A stretch of DNA of 64,000 nucleotides from Kribbella steppae (GTDB lineage: Bacteria > Actinomycetota > Actinomycetes > Propionibacteriales > Kribbellaceae): assembly GCF_004342025.1 (NCBI RefSeq), contig NZ_SLWN01000002.1, positions 620,001 to 684,000 of the forward strand. Reading direction: 5' to 3'. Below, one piece after another: positions 34,527-43,495 of this stretch. How positions within the stretch are numbered: position 1 is the stretch's first letter; each line of letters starts with the position of its first letter. The notes below the pieces were generated by a model. That model had not been told where the DNA came from. It saw only the letters and a list, made by a program, of their open reading frames with translations, and did not search any database. The position numbers and the translations under genes are program-made.

Positions 34527-35186
34527 ATGACGACCCAAACTGCTCCCAGCCCGACCGTTGCCGATCCCGTGCTCCGGCGCCGGGTCGGAATCGTTGCCTT
34601 GCTGCTGGCGCTCACCGCCGTCGCAGCGGTCTCGGGCGGACTGCTCTGGCCGGAGCCGGCCGCAGGCGGCGAGACCTACGCCCACAGCGACATCCAGCCC
34701 GTCCGCGATCTGTGGTGGGGGCTGCTGGTGGTTCTCAGTGCCGCACTCGTGATCAACGTGACGGCCCAGGCGCTGCTGACCACGTTCCTCGTGCGCCGCC
34801 GCGGCTCCGCGTGGGCGACGACAGGTGCCGTCATGATGTGGATCGGCACCGCGCTGTACGCCGTCGGAGGCGCCGGCTGGGCGGCCGCGTACTACTTCGC
34901 CACCGCACCCGGGGTCGACGCGAGCGTGATCGAGCGGATCAACGACGACTCCGCCCACCTGTTCGGCATGCTGATCCCCGGCGCCCTACTGATTGCCCTC
35001 GGCACCGTGATCCAGGCCGTCGGCCTCTGGCGCTCGCACGCCGTACCACGCTGGATCCCCCTGCTCTGGCTGACGATCGTGGCGACCTTCATCGTCCCCG
35101 GCAACGGTGTCGCCGGCCTGCTCACCGCCTTGCCGATGACAGCCGCCTCACTGGGTACGGCGTACTACGCCTGGCGTCGGGCCTGA
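34527..35186 (+). CDS. Membrane protein of unknown function
   Basis: A 219-residue protein with six or seven hydrophobic helices and short loops; I do not recognise a named family. It begins with a short polar tail, then LLLALTAVAAVSGGLLW. A longer extracytoplasmic-looking loop (about 38-62) contains GGETYAHSDIQPVRDLWW. ATG 34527 has GGAGG six bases upstream. It is divergent from the kinase gene, with 134 bp between them, so it may be a target of that two-component system. Confidence 0.75.
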   Translation: MTTQTAPSPTVADPVLRRRVGIVALLLALTAVAAVSGGLLWPEPAAGGETYAHSDIQPVRDLWWGLLVVLSAALVINVTAQALLTTFLVRRRGSAWATTGAVMMWIGTALYAVGGAGWAAAYYFATAPGVDASVIERINDDSAHLFGMLIPGALLIALGTVIQAVGLWRSHAVPRWIPLLWLTIVATFIVPGNGVAGLLTALPMTAASLGTAYYAWRRA

Positions 35187-35297
35187 CGGTCAGGAGGCGG
35201 GACGCTACCCCTCGTCGTCGTGGGGTCCGAACCGTTGCCCAGGGACGCGGCCGGGTGCAGCGTGGAGGAAACAGCGGATCTCTGGGGAGGGACTCCA

Positions 35298-35777
35298 ATG
35301 AGCGAGAACGCAATGGGGCGCCGCCAGGCGCTGAGGGGTGCGGGCATCGCCGCGGGTGGTGTGGCGATTGCCGGACTGGCGACTGCCACGCCGGCGGTGG
35401 CCGACAACGACAACGGGCTGCTCGGCAGCTGGATGTGCCGCCGGCAGGACGACGGCTCATCCGAGACGGTACGGCTGGTTCTGAGCTTCGCCGCGGGTGA
35501 CGTGTTCGTGTCCCACGACATCAGCCCGGCCTCACCGCCGTTCACCGGTACCTGGTCGCGGCACGGCAAGTCGTTCCGGGCGACCTTCTGGACCGGGTTG
35601 GCAGGCGAGGAAGGACCGGGATCGGTCGGACCGACGGTCCGGGTCCGGCTCAGGGGCGTCCTGTCACACGGCAAGATCTCGGGGACCTACCGGGTCACCG
35701 TGTTCGCGCCGAACAGCGAGACCGAGGTGCTCGACTCCGCGACCGGGAAGGTGACCGGACGCCGGATCAGCGCCTGA
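35298..35777 (+). CDS. Tat-exported protein of unknown function
   Basis: A 159-residue protein with a twin-arginine-like signal (GRRQALRGAGIAAGG, cleavage probably after ATPAVA) and a mature beta-rich domain starting GLLGSWMCRRQDDGSS. The repeated short strands with Thr, Val and Arg suggest a small lipocalin-like or beta-barrel fold, but no family is certain. ATG 35298 has GGAGGGA seven bases upstream. The neighbouring membrane protein gene is 111 bp upstream in the same direction. It is the last gene of the block inserted between prs and rplY. Confidence 0.7.
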   Translation: MSENAMGRRQALRGAGIAAGGVAIAGLATATPAVADNDNGLLGSWMCRRQDDGSSETVRLVLSFAAGDVFVSHDISPASPPFTGTWSRHGKSFRATFWTGLAGEEGPGSVGPTVRVRLRGVLSHGKISGTYRVTVFAPNSETEVLDSATGKVTGRRISA

Positions 35778-35821
35778 CGGTGTGCGCGCCTGACCGGCCG
35801 GCTGGGGAGGACGTCTGACGG

Positions 35822-36802
35822 TCAGGCGCGGCCGTCGAACAGGCTGGTCACCGAGCCGTCCTCGAAGACCTCGCGGATGGCCCGGCTGATCAGCGGCGCG
35901 ATGGACAGCTCGGTCAGCTTGTCGAACCGTCGGTCCTCGGCGATCGGCAGCGTGTTCGTGACGATCACCTCGCTGGCCTGGCAGTTCTTCAGCCGGTCCA
36001 CCGCCGGGCCGGACAGGATCGCGTGGGTCGCGGCGATCACCACACCCGCCGCGCCGTCGGCGTACAGCGCGTCGGCCGCCTTGGTGATGGTGCCGGCGGT
36101 GTCGATCATGTCGTCGACCAGGATGCAGACCCGGCCCTTGACCTCACCGACGACCCGGTTGGCGACCATCTCGTTCGGCCGGTCGATGTCGCGGGTCTTG
36201 TGGATGAAGGCCAGCGGTGCGCCGCTGAGGCGGGCCGACCACTGCTCGGCCACCTTGATCCGGCCGGCGTCCGGCGACACCACGGCCAGCTGCTGGTCGC
36301 CGTACTTCTCCTGCACGTACTTGCTCAGGATCGGCAGCGCCATGAGGTGGTCCACCGGGCCGTCGAAGAAGCCCTGGATCTGCGAGGTGTGCAGGTCGAC
36401 GCAGATCAGCCGGTTCGCGCCGGCGGTCTTGAACAGGTCGGCCATCAGCCGGGCCGAGATCGGCTCGCGGCCGCGGTGCTTCTTGTCCTGCCGGGCGTAC
36501 CCGTAGAACGGCAGCACCACGGTGATCCGCTTGGCCGACGCCCGCTTCAGCGCGTCGACCATGATCAGCTGCTCCATGATCCACTCGTTGATCGGCGAGG
36601 TGTGGCTCTGGATCACGAACGCGTCGCTGCCCCGGACCGACTCCTCGAACCGGACGTAGATCTCGCCGTTGGCGAAGTCGTACGCCGAGGTCGGGACCAG
36701 GCCGGCGCCGAGCTGCTCGGCGACCTGCTCGGCCAGACCGGGGTGAGCCCGGCCGGAGAACACCATCAGGTTCTTCTCGGTGGTTCGCTTCATCCCGCTC
36801 AT
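35822..36802 (-). CDS. prs: Ribose-phosphate pyrophosphokinase (PRPP synthetase)
   Basis: A 326-residue enzyme that makes PRPP from ribose 5-phosphate and ATP, for nucleotides, His and Trp. Visible hallmarks are ITVVLPFYGYARQDKKHRGR, the PRPP synthase signature DLHTSQIQGFFDGPVDHL, and the phosphoribosyl loop LVDDMIDTAGTITKAA. ATG 36802 has GGGAGG six bases upstream; ATG 36793 is in frame three codons later. It follows glmU by 13 bp in one operon. Confidence 0.95.
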   Translation of the reverse strand: MSGMKRTTEKNLMVFSGRAHPGLAEQVAEQLGAGLVPTSAYDFANGEIYVRFEESVRGSDAFVIQSHTSPINEWIMEQLIMVDALKRASAKRITVVLPFYGYARQDKKHRGREPISARLMADLFKTAGANRLICVDLHTSQIQGFFDGPVDHLMALPILSKYVQEKYGDQQLAVVSPDAGRIKVAEQWSARLSGAPLAFIHKTRDIDRPNEMVANRVVGEVKGRVCILVDDMIDTAGTITKAADALYADGAAGVVIAATHAILSGPAVDRLKNCQASEVIVTNTLPIAEDRRFDKLTELSIAPLISRAIREVFEDGSVTSLFDGRA

Positions 36803-36815
36803 GGCCGGCCTCCCG

Positions 36816-38309
36816 TTACGCCTTGTCGCCAGTGTCGCCCACAGCGCCGTTGTCCGCCTGCTGTGCAGCGTCGGTCTGCTGTGCGGCCAGGGCCTCTTCC
36901 GCGGCCTTGGCGGTCTTGGTGCCGGCGCGCTTGCGGGCCACCCAGCCCTTGATGTTGCGCTGCCGGGCCCGCGCGACCGCGATCTCACCCGGGCCGACGT
37001 CCTCGGTCAGCGCCGTACCGGCGGCCAGATACGCGCCGTCCGCGATCGTCCGCGGCGCGACCAGCACCGAGTTGCTGCCGATGAACGAGTGCTTGCCGAC
37101 GTGCGTCGGGTGCTTCGCGACCCCGTCGTAGTTGGCGAAGATCGTGCCGGCGCCGATGTTCGCGCCCTCGCCGATCGTCGCGTCACCGGCGTACGTGAGG
37201 TGCGGCACCTTGGCGCCGTCGCCGATGCTGGTGTTCTTGGTCTCGACGAACGTCCCGATCTTGCCTTTCACGCCCACCGACGTACCGGGGCGGAGGTAGG
37301 CGAACGGACCGACCGACGCTCCGTCGCCGATGACCGAGCTGGAGCCGTGCGCCCGGATGATCGTGGCGTTCTCGCCGATCTCTACGTCGGTCAGCGTCGT
37401 GTCCGGGCCGATCGTCGTACCGCTCCCGACCGTGGTCGCGCCGTGCAGCTGGATGTTCGGTAGCAGGGTGACGTCGCGGGCCACCTGGACGGTCTGGTCG
37501 ACCCAGGTCGTGTTCGGGTCGACGATCGTGACACCGTCGCGCATCAGTTTGTCGAGCGTACGGCGGTTCAGCTCGGCCCGGAGCGTGGCCAGCTGGACGC
37601 GGTCGTTCACGCCCTCGGTCTGCATCGCGTCGTCGGTCGAGTAGGCACCGACCCGCTTGCCGTCCTGCCGGGCGATCGCGAGTACGTCGGTCAGGTAGAG
37701 CTCGCCCTGCGCGTTGTCGGTGGTGATCCGGGCCAGGCCGTCGCGCAGCGTGGCCGCGTCGAACACGTAGATCCCGGCGTTGATCTCGTCGATCTGGCGC
37801 TGCTGCGGCGACGCGTCCTTGTGCTCGACGATCCCGGCGACGGTGCCGTCCTCGCCCGGGATGATCCGCCCGTACCCGGTCGGGTCAGGCACCCGCGCGG
37901 TCAGTACAGTCACCGCGTTGCCGTGCTTGTCGTGCGCGCCGACCAGCTCCTGCAGGGTCTCCGCCTCGAGCAGCGGTACGTCGCCCGACGTCACCACGAC
38001 CGAGCCGTCGAAGTCCGCCGGTACGGCGGTCAGGCCGGCGCGGACCGCGTCACCGGTGCCCAGCTGCTGCTCCTGGACGGCGGTCTTCGCACCTGGGTCG
38101 ACGTCCTTGAGGTGAGCCTCGACCAGCTCGCGGCCGTTGCCGACGACGACCACCAAGTGCTCCGGGGCGAGTGCACGGGCGGTGACCACCGCGTGCCCGA
38201 CGAGACTGCGCCCGCCGATCTCGTGCAACACCTTCGGGGTCGCCGATTTCATCCGGGTTCCCAGACCGGCGGCCATGATCACGACCGCCGCGGGACGATG
38301 GGAAGTCAC
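36816..38309 (-). CDS. glmU: Bifunctional GlcN-1-P acetyltransferase / GlcNAc-1-P uridyltransferase
   Basis: A 497-residue enzyme giving UDP-GlcNAc for peptidoglycan. The N-terminal nucleotidyltransferase has MAAGLGTRMKSATPKVLHEI. The C-terminal left-handed beta-helix hexapeptide repeats start about residue 260 and include RPGTSVGVKGKIGTFVETKN, THVGKHSFIGSNSVLVAP and the active-site region near YAGDATIG. An Ala/Thr/Gln-rich tail of about 35 residues is typical of actinobacteria. GTG 38309 has GAGGAG eight bases upstream. Confidence 0.95.
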   Translation of the reverse strand: MTSHRPAAVVIMAAGLGTRMKSATPKVLHEIGGRSLVGHAVVTARALAPEHLVVVVGNGRELVEAHLKDVDPGAKTAVQEQQLGTGDAVRAGLTAVPADFDGSVVVTSGDVPLLEAETLQELVGAHDKHGNAVTVLTARVPDPTGYGRIIPGEDGTVAGIVEHKDASPQQRQIDEINAGIYVFDAATLRDGLARITTDNAQGELYLTDVLAIARQDGKRVGAYSTDDAMQTEGVNDRVQLATLRAELNRRTLDKLMRDGVTIVDPNTTWVDQTVQVARDVTLLPNIQLHGATTVGSGTTIGPDTTLTDVEIGENATIIRAHGSSSVIGDGASVGPFAYLRPGTSVGVKGKIGTFVETKNTSIGDGAKVPHLTYAGDATIGEGANIGAGTIFANYDGVAKHPTHVGKHSFIGSNSVLVAPRTIADGAYLAAGTALTEDVGPGEIAVARARQRNIKGWVARKRAGTKTAKAAEEALAAQQTDAAQQADNGAVGDTGDKA

Positions 38310-38657
38310 GCGGTCTTCTCCTCGAGTTCCCTGCGAGTTCTGGAACAAGTATCTGCACAGGCACTCGAAACGGTGCCCGCGCAAGCCTACTTGCTCCCCC
38401 GACCGCACCCCGCACCCGGCCGGAGGAACCGCGTGACCGGTCTCACTCCCACCCTCTGCTCACCCCGGTAACTCTGCGTGCCACTCACTTGCGGGGCAGC
38501 TGGAGGTGACCACCGCGGTCGGCTGAAGGTTCCGGACGTAGATCGTCCGGAAACGGTTCTACGGTGGCTGTATGAGCAGGCCGGCATAACCAGCCGCCAC
38601 CCTGAGCGCTGCAATCCTGGACGAGTCAGAGGCCGGTCCATCAGGCAAGGAGCTTTC
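38310..38657. other. 348-bp divergent gap between glmU and a VOC gene, with a 23-bp palindrome
   Basis: The only clear signal is TTCCGGACG (38530-38538) and CGTCCGGAA (38544-38552), a perfect 9-bp inverted repeat with a 5-bp spacer, about 105 bp upstream of the VOC gene. It could be an operator. The rest of the stretch shows no gene, tRNA or strong promoter pair. Confidence 0.5.
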
Positions 38658-38987
38658 ATGAGTTTGTCGCTCGGAGCAGTCGTGTTGAACGTGCCGGACA
38701 TCAACGGCTCGGCGCCCTTCTGGAGCGAGGCCCTCGGGTACGACGCCCGCCCGGACAACCCCGCCTTCCTCGGGCCCAGGAACGGCGCGGGCACCCGCCT
38801 TCACCTCGACGAGACCGACCGCACCCACCTCGACCTCTGGGTCGACCGCAACACCTCAACCCTGGAAACCGAGGTCGACCGCCTGATCGCCCTGGGCGCT
38901 CAGCGGGTCGAGTGGGAGTACCCGCCGGACGCCGACTTCGTCGTACTCGCCGCCCCGGACGGCACCCTCTTCTGCATCATCGAGTGA
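38658..38987 (+). CDS. VOC family (glyoxalase-like) protein
   Basis: A 109-residue protein with the vicinal oxygen chelate fold. LGAVVLNVPDINGSAPFWSE begins the first beta-alpha-beta-beta-beta unit, and FVVLAAPDGTLFCII ends the second, with the Glu just before the stop. Metal-ligand positions are incompletely conserved, so it could be an enzyme or a binding protein. ATG 38658 has AAGGAG five bases upstream. It is isolated between glmU and a convergent hypothetical gene. Confidence 0.8.
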   Translation: MSLSLGAVVLNVPDINGSAPFWSEALGYDARPDNPAFLGPRNGAGTRLHLDETDRTHLDLWVDRNTSTLETEVDRLIALGAQRVEWEYPPDADFVVLAAPDGTLFCIIE

Positions 38988-39017
38988 GCAGGCGATCTCC
39001 ATGGCTACCCCGCGAGG

Positions 39018-39512
39018 TCAGCCGAATGATCGCTCGTCGAAGCTGAGGCTGCCGCGTTCGGCCGACGAGAGCATCTGGCGGCGGACGTGTTGGGGCGGTC
39101 GACGGAGGTACTGCGTGTAGCCGGCGGATCGGAGCCGGAGGTCGAAGTTCTGACCCTCGATGTGCCAGAGCGGATCGGGTGCGTCGTCCGGCGGATCGAG
39201 GCGATGGATGTCGGCGATCTCCAGCAGCTCGTGCAGCGGGCCGAGATCGCCCTCGATGCCCCAGGCCCGCTCGAACACGAGCGTCGCCGGCGAGATCCAG
39301 AAGGTGAAATACCGCTGCCCTCGGGCGGGATCCACCCACTTCAGGACGTAGTCGAGGTCGAACAGCATCCGCGCCGGCGGAAGCGTGTCGTCGTCGTACT
39401 CATCGATGCTCAAGGCATGGATCCGGCAGTCGTGCCAGCCCATCTCCGCGAAGTCGGCATCCGTCCAGGTCGCCTTCGTCAGCCCCGACGGCTCATGCGG
39501 CAGCACAATCAC
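39018..39512 (-). CDS. Hypothetical protein
   Basis: A 164-residue soluble protein I do not recognise. It is rich in Asp, Trp and Pro, starting with IVLPHEPSGLTKATWTDADF and containing WHDCRIHAL and FDLDYVLKWVD. It has no signal peptide or transmembrane segment. The regular codon usage and clear start ATG 39512 support a real gene. It is divergent from the uridine-kinase-like gene, with 38 bp between their starts, and convergent with the VOC gene. Confidence 0.65.
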   Translation of the reverse strand: MIVLPHEPSGLTKATWTDADFAEMGWHDCRIHALSIDEYDDDTLPPARMLFDLDYVLKWVDPARGQRYFTFWISPATLVFERAWGIEGDLGPLHELLEIADIHRLDPPDDAPDPLWHIEGQNFDLRLRSAGYTQYLRRPPQHVRRQMLSSAERGSLSFDERSFG

Positions 39513-39550
39513 GGGGCCAGTATCTCTGCAGCTAGTGCCAGGATGGCGGA

Positions 39551-40222
39551 ATGATGGACGCGATCCCCGAGAAGCGCCTGGAGGTTCTCCGACAGGTGGC
39601 CGAGCTGGTGCCCGGTGCGGTTGGTGAGAATTGCGTCCGGGTGGGCGTCGACGGCGTCGACGGCTCGGGCAAGACCGTCTTCGCCGATGAGCTGGCCGCT
39701 GTCCTCCGGAGCCTCGGCAGGTACGTCGTACGCGTATCCGTGGATGACTTCCACAACGTCCGCAGCACGCGATACCGCCGCGGCCGCCTGTCGCCTGACG
39801 GGTTCTGGCTCGACTCCTTCAACTACGACCGCCTACGCGCCGACGTCCTCACGCCGCGCGGACCCGGCGGCTCACGGCGGTATCGCCCGGCGGCACACGA
39901 CCTCACCAGCGACCAGGTCCTCGACCCTCCCTACGAGGTCGCTCCACCCAGCACAGTCTTGGTTGCCGACGGCCTCTTCTTCCACCGCGACGAACTATCC
40001 GACGCCTGGGAGTTCTCGATCTTCCTCGACGTCCCCTTCGAGGTGACAGCCGCCCGCATGGCGACCCGAGACGGCACAAGCCCCGACCCCAACCACCCCA
40101 CCATGCAGCGGTACGTCGGAGCCCAACAGCTCTACTTCAACGCCTGCACACCACACCAACGCGCCACCATCCTCATCGACAACACCACCCTCGAAGCCCC
40201 CCACCTGATCCACGTCAGCTAG
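39551..40222 (+). CDS. Uridine kinase-like P-loop protein
   Basis: A 223-residue P-loop kinase of the uridine kinase/phosphoribulokinase type. Walker A is GVDGVDGSGKTVF (about 32-44), the substrate-loop Asp pair is in VSVDDFHN, and a lid region RMATRDGTSP with basic residues follows. Similar actinobacterial proteins are annotated as uridine kinase without proof of substrate. The start is ATG 39551 or the next codon. No operon partner; the following 200 bp has only a weak 5-bp hairpin. Confidence 0.78.
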   Translation: MMDAIPEKRLEVLRQVAELVPGAVGENCVRVGVDGVDGSGKTVFADELAAVLRSLGRYVVRVSVDDFHNVRSTRYRRGRLSPDGFWLDSFNYDRLRADVLTPRGPGGSRRYRPAAHDLTSDQVLDPPYEVAPPSTVLVADGLFFHRDELSDAWEFSIFLDVPFEVTAARMATRDGTSPDPNHPTMQRYVGAQQLYFNACTPHQRATILIDNTTLEAPHLIHVS

Positions 40223-40431
40223 CGCGGCCAGGACCCGTCGGCGGGGCGGGATGGCGTTGGGATGCCCGAACCGGTCTGCTCATCCTCTCGGGATGATCCG
40301 AGATCGAGCTGAGCGCGGGATCGTGAATTGAGTTTCCGCGCGGGGCGGTGTGTCAAAGCCGACTGAGGCCGGTCATCAAGGTTGTCCGCTGCGATCCGTC
40401 GGTTGGTCCAGACGAAGAGGGGTTGCGGCAG

Positions 40432-42798
40432 ATGGGCGAGTTGGTCACATATGCGGACGGTGAGCCGTTCTCGGGGGTTATCGGTCGCACGAGTGACGAG
40501 TCGAGTCCGGCGTGGCCGACACCGCCGCAAGCACGCGAGGGAGCGCCGAACGTGCTGATGTTCGTCCTCGACGATGTCGGCTTCGGGCAGCTGTCGTGTT
40601 TCGGCGGACTGGTGGAAACGCCGGTGCTGGACCAGTTGGCGAACAACGGCCTGCGCTACACCAACATGCACACCACGGCGCTCTGCTCACCATCACGCGG
40701 AGCCATCCTCACCGGGCGGAACCACCACTCGCTGGGCCTGGCTACCATCGCCGAGACGTCCACCGGTTACCCCGGGTACAACGCCATCCTGCCGTTCGAC
40801 AAGGGCATGCTCAGCGAGATGCTGCGGCCGCAGGGCTACAACACCTTCCTGGTCGGCAAGTGGCACCTCTCTCCACCCGAACACGAGACCCCAGCAGGTC
40901 CTTACGACCGCTGGCCCCTCGGTCGTGGTTTCGAGCGGTTCTACGGCTTCCTCGGGGGCGACACCAACCAGTGGTATCCCGAGCTGGTCTACGACAACCA
41001 CTCGGTCGAACCGCCCGCACGTCCCGAGGACGGCTACCACCTGAGCAGCGACCTGGCCGACAGGGCGATCGAGTTCGTCAAGGACGCGCACGTCAACGCC
41101 CCGGACAAGCCGTTCTACCTGCACTACTGCACCGGCGCCGGCCACGCGCCGCACCATGTGTCGAAGGAGTGGGCCGACAAGTACAAGGGCAAGTTCGACG
41201 GGGGCTGGGACGAGTACCGCAAGGTCGTCCACGCCCGCCAACTGGAGATGGGCATCATCCCGCCCGGCACAGAGCTGTCCGCCCACGACCCCGACGTCCC
41301 TGAGTGGGACACCCTGCCGGAGAACGCGAAACGCGTCTACGCGCGGATGATGGAGGTGTACGCCGGCTTCGTCAGCTACACCGACCACGAGTTCGGACGC
41401 GTCATCAGCTTCCTGGAGGAGATCGGCGAGCTCGACAACACCCTCTTCCTGCTGATCTCCGACAACGGCGCCAGCTCCGAGGGCGGACCGGTCGGTTCAC
41501 TCAACGAGATGATGTTCTTCAACAACGTGCCGGAGTCGATGGACGAGAACCTCGAACGGATCGACGAGATCGGTGGCCCCAACGTCTTCAACCACTACGC
41601 CTGGGGCTGGACGAACGCCGGCAACACCCCCTTCCGACGGTGGAAGCGCGAGACCTACCGCGGCGGCACCACCGACCCGTGCATCGTGTCGTGGCCGGCG
41701 CAGATCTCCGCACGAGGCGAGATCCGACGCCAGTACGCCCACATCATCGACCTGGTCCCCACGGTGCTCGACGCACTCGGCGTGGATCCGCCCAAGGACA
41801 TTCGCGGTGTGACCCAGGCACCGATCGAGGGCGTGAGCTTCGCGCACACCTTCGACGCAGCTGATGCCGAGACCCGACACCACACGCAGTACTTCGAGAT
41901 GTTCGGCCACCGCGCGATCTACCACGACGGCTGGCGCGCAGTCTGCCCGTGGCCCGGGCCGAGCTTCACCGAGGCAGCGAAGAAGGGGCGCCACTACGGG
42001 GACCCCATCGACGGCACAATCCTCGCTGACCTCGAAGCGAACGACTGGGAACTGTACGACCTCACCAACGACTACGCGGAGACCAAGAACCTGGCCGCCG
42101 AGAACCGCGACAAGGTGATCGACATGGTCGGCCGCTGGTGGGCCGAGGCCGGCAAGTACGACGTGATGCCGATCGACGGCTCGATGCTCCAGCGACTCAA
42201 CGTCGAGCGCCCCTCCATCGCCAAGCCACGGGACACTTTCGTCTACTACCCCGGCGGAGCACCGGTACCGTTCTCAGCTGCCCCGAAGGTCTACAACCGG
42301 GCATTCAGCATCACAGCCGACGTACATGTCCCGGACAGCGGCGCTGAAGGGGTGCTACTGGCGCACGGCGGCCGCGTCGGCGGCTACTGCCTGTTCGTGA
42401 AGGACAGCAAGCTGCACTGCGCCTACAACTTCCTCGGCCGCGACATGTTCATCGTCGTATCCGACACGGACGTACCCCGAGGCGATGTCGCGTTGCGATA
42501 CGAGTTCGAACCGACAGGTAAACCAGACTTCCAGGCTGGGAAAGGAGCGCCCGCCCAGGGCCAGCTCTACATCGACGGCAAGCTCGTCGGTGCCGTCGAC
42601 ATGCCGCACACCGTGCCCAACATCTTCAGCAGCGAGGGCCTCACCTGCGGCCGGGACGGCGGCAGCCGGGTGGCGAGTGACTACTACCAGGACGACTTCC
42701 CCTTCACCGGCACCCTCAAGCGCGTCACCATCGACCTCTCCGGAGACCTCATCGTCGACACCGCAACCGACATGAAAGTAGCCATGGCCCGCCAATAA
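40432..42798 (+). CDS. Type I arylsulfatase-like sulfatase
   Basis: A 788-residue sulfatase. The sulfatase signature CSPSR at residues 85-89 contains the Cys that must be converted to formylglycine, and VLDDVGFGQLSCFGG supplies the metal-binding Asp pair (D47, D48). LLISDNGASSEGGPVGS gives the second metal site. The C-terminal 170 residues are a beta-rich extension. No signal peptide is seen, and no formylglycine-generating enzyme gene lies in this window. ATG 40432 is the likely start, although its ribosome-binding site is distant. Confidence 0.88.
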   Translation: MGELVTYADGEPFSGVIGRTSDESSPAWPTPPQAREGAPNVLMFVLDDVGFGQLSCFGGLVETPVLDQLANNGLRYTNMHTTALCSPSRGAILTGRNHHSLGLATIAETSTGYPGYNAILPFDKGMLSEMLRPQGYNTFLVGKWHLSPPEHETPAGPYDRWPLGRGFERFYGFLGGDTNQWYPELVYDNHSVEPPARPEDGYHLSSDLADRAIEFVKDAHVNAPDKPFYLHYCTGAGHAPHHVSKEWADKYKGKFDGGWDEYRKVVHARQLEMGIIPPGTELSAHDPDVPEWDTLPENAKRVYARMMEVYAGFVSYTDHEFGRVISFLEEIGELDNTLFLLISDNGASSEGGPVGSLNEMMFFNNVPESMDENLERIDEIGGPNVFNHYAWGWTNAGNTPFRRWKRETYRGGTTDPCIVSWPAQISARGEIRRQYAHIIDLVPTVLDALGVDPPKDIRGVTQAPIEGVSFAHTFDAADAETRHHTQYFEMFGHRAIYHDGWRAVCPWPGPSFTEAAKKGRHYGDPIDGTILADLEANDWELYDLTNDYAETKNLAAENRDKVIDMVGRWWAEAGKYDVMPIDGSMLQRLNVERPSIAKPRDTFVYYPGGAPVPFSAAPKVYNRAFSITADVHVPDSGAEGVLLAHGGRVGGYCLFVKDSKLHCAYNFLGRDMFIVVSDTDVPRGDVALRYEFEPTGKPDFQAGKGAPAQGQLYIDGKLVGAVDMPHTVPNIFSSEGLTCGRDGGSRVASDYYQDDFPFTGTLKRVTIDLSGDLIVDTATDMKVAMARQ

Positions 42799-43065
42799 CG
42801 GCCAGTCCGGGTGGCGCATCAAACGCAGGCATCCCTGCACCGACCGCACCACTCGGACATCCGCAATCCGCACGTTGGCGCCTCGTGGACCCCGTCACGA
42901 GGCCGGCAGGCTTCAAGACCTGGCGCACGCCAGTTGGCGGAGCGCGCGTGGCGACGCGTGGGATGCAAGTCCGGGGCCCTGACCCATCGGGTGTGGGTCG
43001 TTGACAGCTGATGCGCTGCCGTGGGAAACGGTGCGACAGCCGAGCCCGCATGACAAACTCGTCAG

Positions 43066-43224
43066 GTGAGAGACAGTGACCCGACGACGGCGGAGCGAGG
43101 TTTCTTCGATGAGCTCTCGGCGCGTATGCCTGGGCTCCAGGATTGGTACCACGAGGATCCAGACGGCAGACCGTGGATGATTGTCTCCCCCGACGACGAG
43201 GGACCGGCCTTGGTCGTTTGTTAG
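43066..43224 (+). CDS. Small acidic hypothetical protein
   Basis: A 52-residue ORF starting at GTG 43066 and reading FFDELSARMPGLQDWYHEDP, then RPWMIVSPDDEG. It is compact and acidic, with no known motif. The amino-acid composition looks coding, and it ends 33 bp before a strong hairpin. It may be a remnant of a longer gene. The 267 bp between the sulfatase and this ORF holds no other feature I can support. Confidence 0.4.
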   Translation: MRDSDPTTAERGFFDELSARMPGLQDWYHEDPDGRPWMIVSPDDEGPALVVC

Positions 43225-43256
43225 CAAGTCCGTTGGCAAAACGGTCCCGGCATGAC

Positions 43257-43295
43257 AGAACCCCTAGGTCAGAAGCGCTCTGACCTGGGGGTTCT
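43257..43295. terminator. Strong bidirectional terminator hairpin
   Basis: A 16-bp stem with one G-U pair and a 7-base loop: AGAACCCCTAGGTCAG (43257-43272) pairs with CTGACCTGGGGGTTCT (43280-43295). It lies just 3' of the minus-strand tRNA-Gln and also ends the small plus-strand ORF. The plus-strand side is followed by TTGTTG. Confidence 0.75.
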
Positions 43296-43300
43296 TGTTG

Positions 43301-43372
43301 CTCCCCCGCCAGGTTTCGATCCTGGTCTTCGAGATTCAAAGTCTCGCGGGCTGCCGAGTACCCCACGGGGGA
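43301..43372 (-). tRNA. tRNA-Gln(TTG)
   Basis: A 72-nt cloverleaf with acceptor TCCCCCG/CGGGGGA, discriminator G, D arm with GG, anticodon stem CGAGA/TCTCG with loop CTTTGAA (anticodon TTG), and T stem CCAGG/CCTGG. CCA is not encoded. The T loop reads ATCGAAA rather than the usual TTCxAxx, an oddity. The gene has the same orientation as glmU, and a tRNA-Gln next to glmU is known from mycobacteria, so this may be ancestral placement separated by inserted genes. Confidence 0.88.
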
Positions 43373-43428
43373 TCGTGGTCGCCGGGACAGTTTGCCATGA
43401 ATGGGGCGCACAACACGCTGAGGGGTTC

Positions 43429-43467
43429 CTTACCTACGCCTCCGTAGGTTACGGTAGCGTAGGTAAG
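43429..43467. promoter_or_regulatory. Palindromic operator upstream of the desaturase gene
   Basis: CTTACCTACG (43429-43438) and CGTAGGTAAG (43458-43467) are perfect inverted arms. Inside, CCTACG-N4-CGTAGG (43433-43448) is a second palindrome sharing the TACG module. The site ends 28 bp before the desaturase ATG. The TetR gene immediately downstream of the desaturase is the likely binder. Confidence 0.65.
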
Positions 43468-43495
43468 CAGTCCTCCAGCCGAGGGAAACACGCCA

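Noticed and set aside
42811..43011. A 66-codon plus-strand ORF after the sulfatase
   Set aside because: There is no ribosome-binding site, the composition is not protein-like and no motif is seen. It is treated as non-coding.
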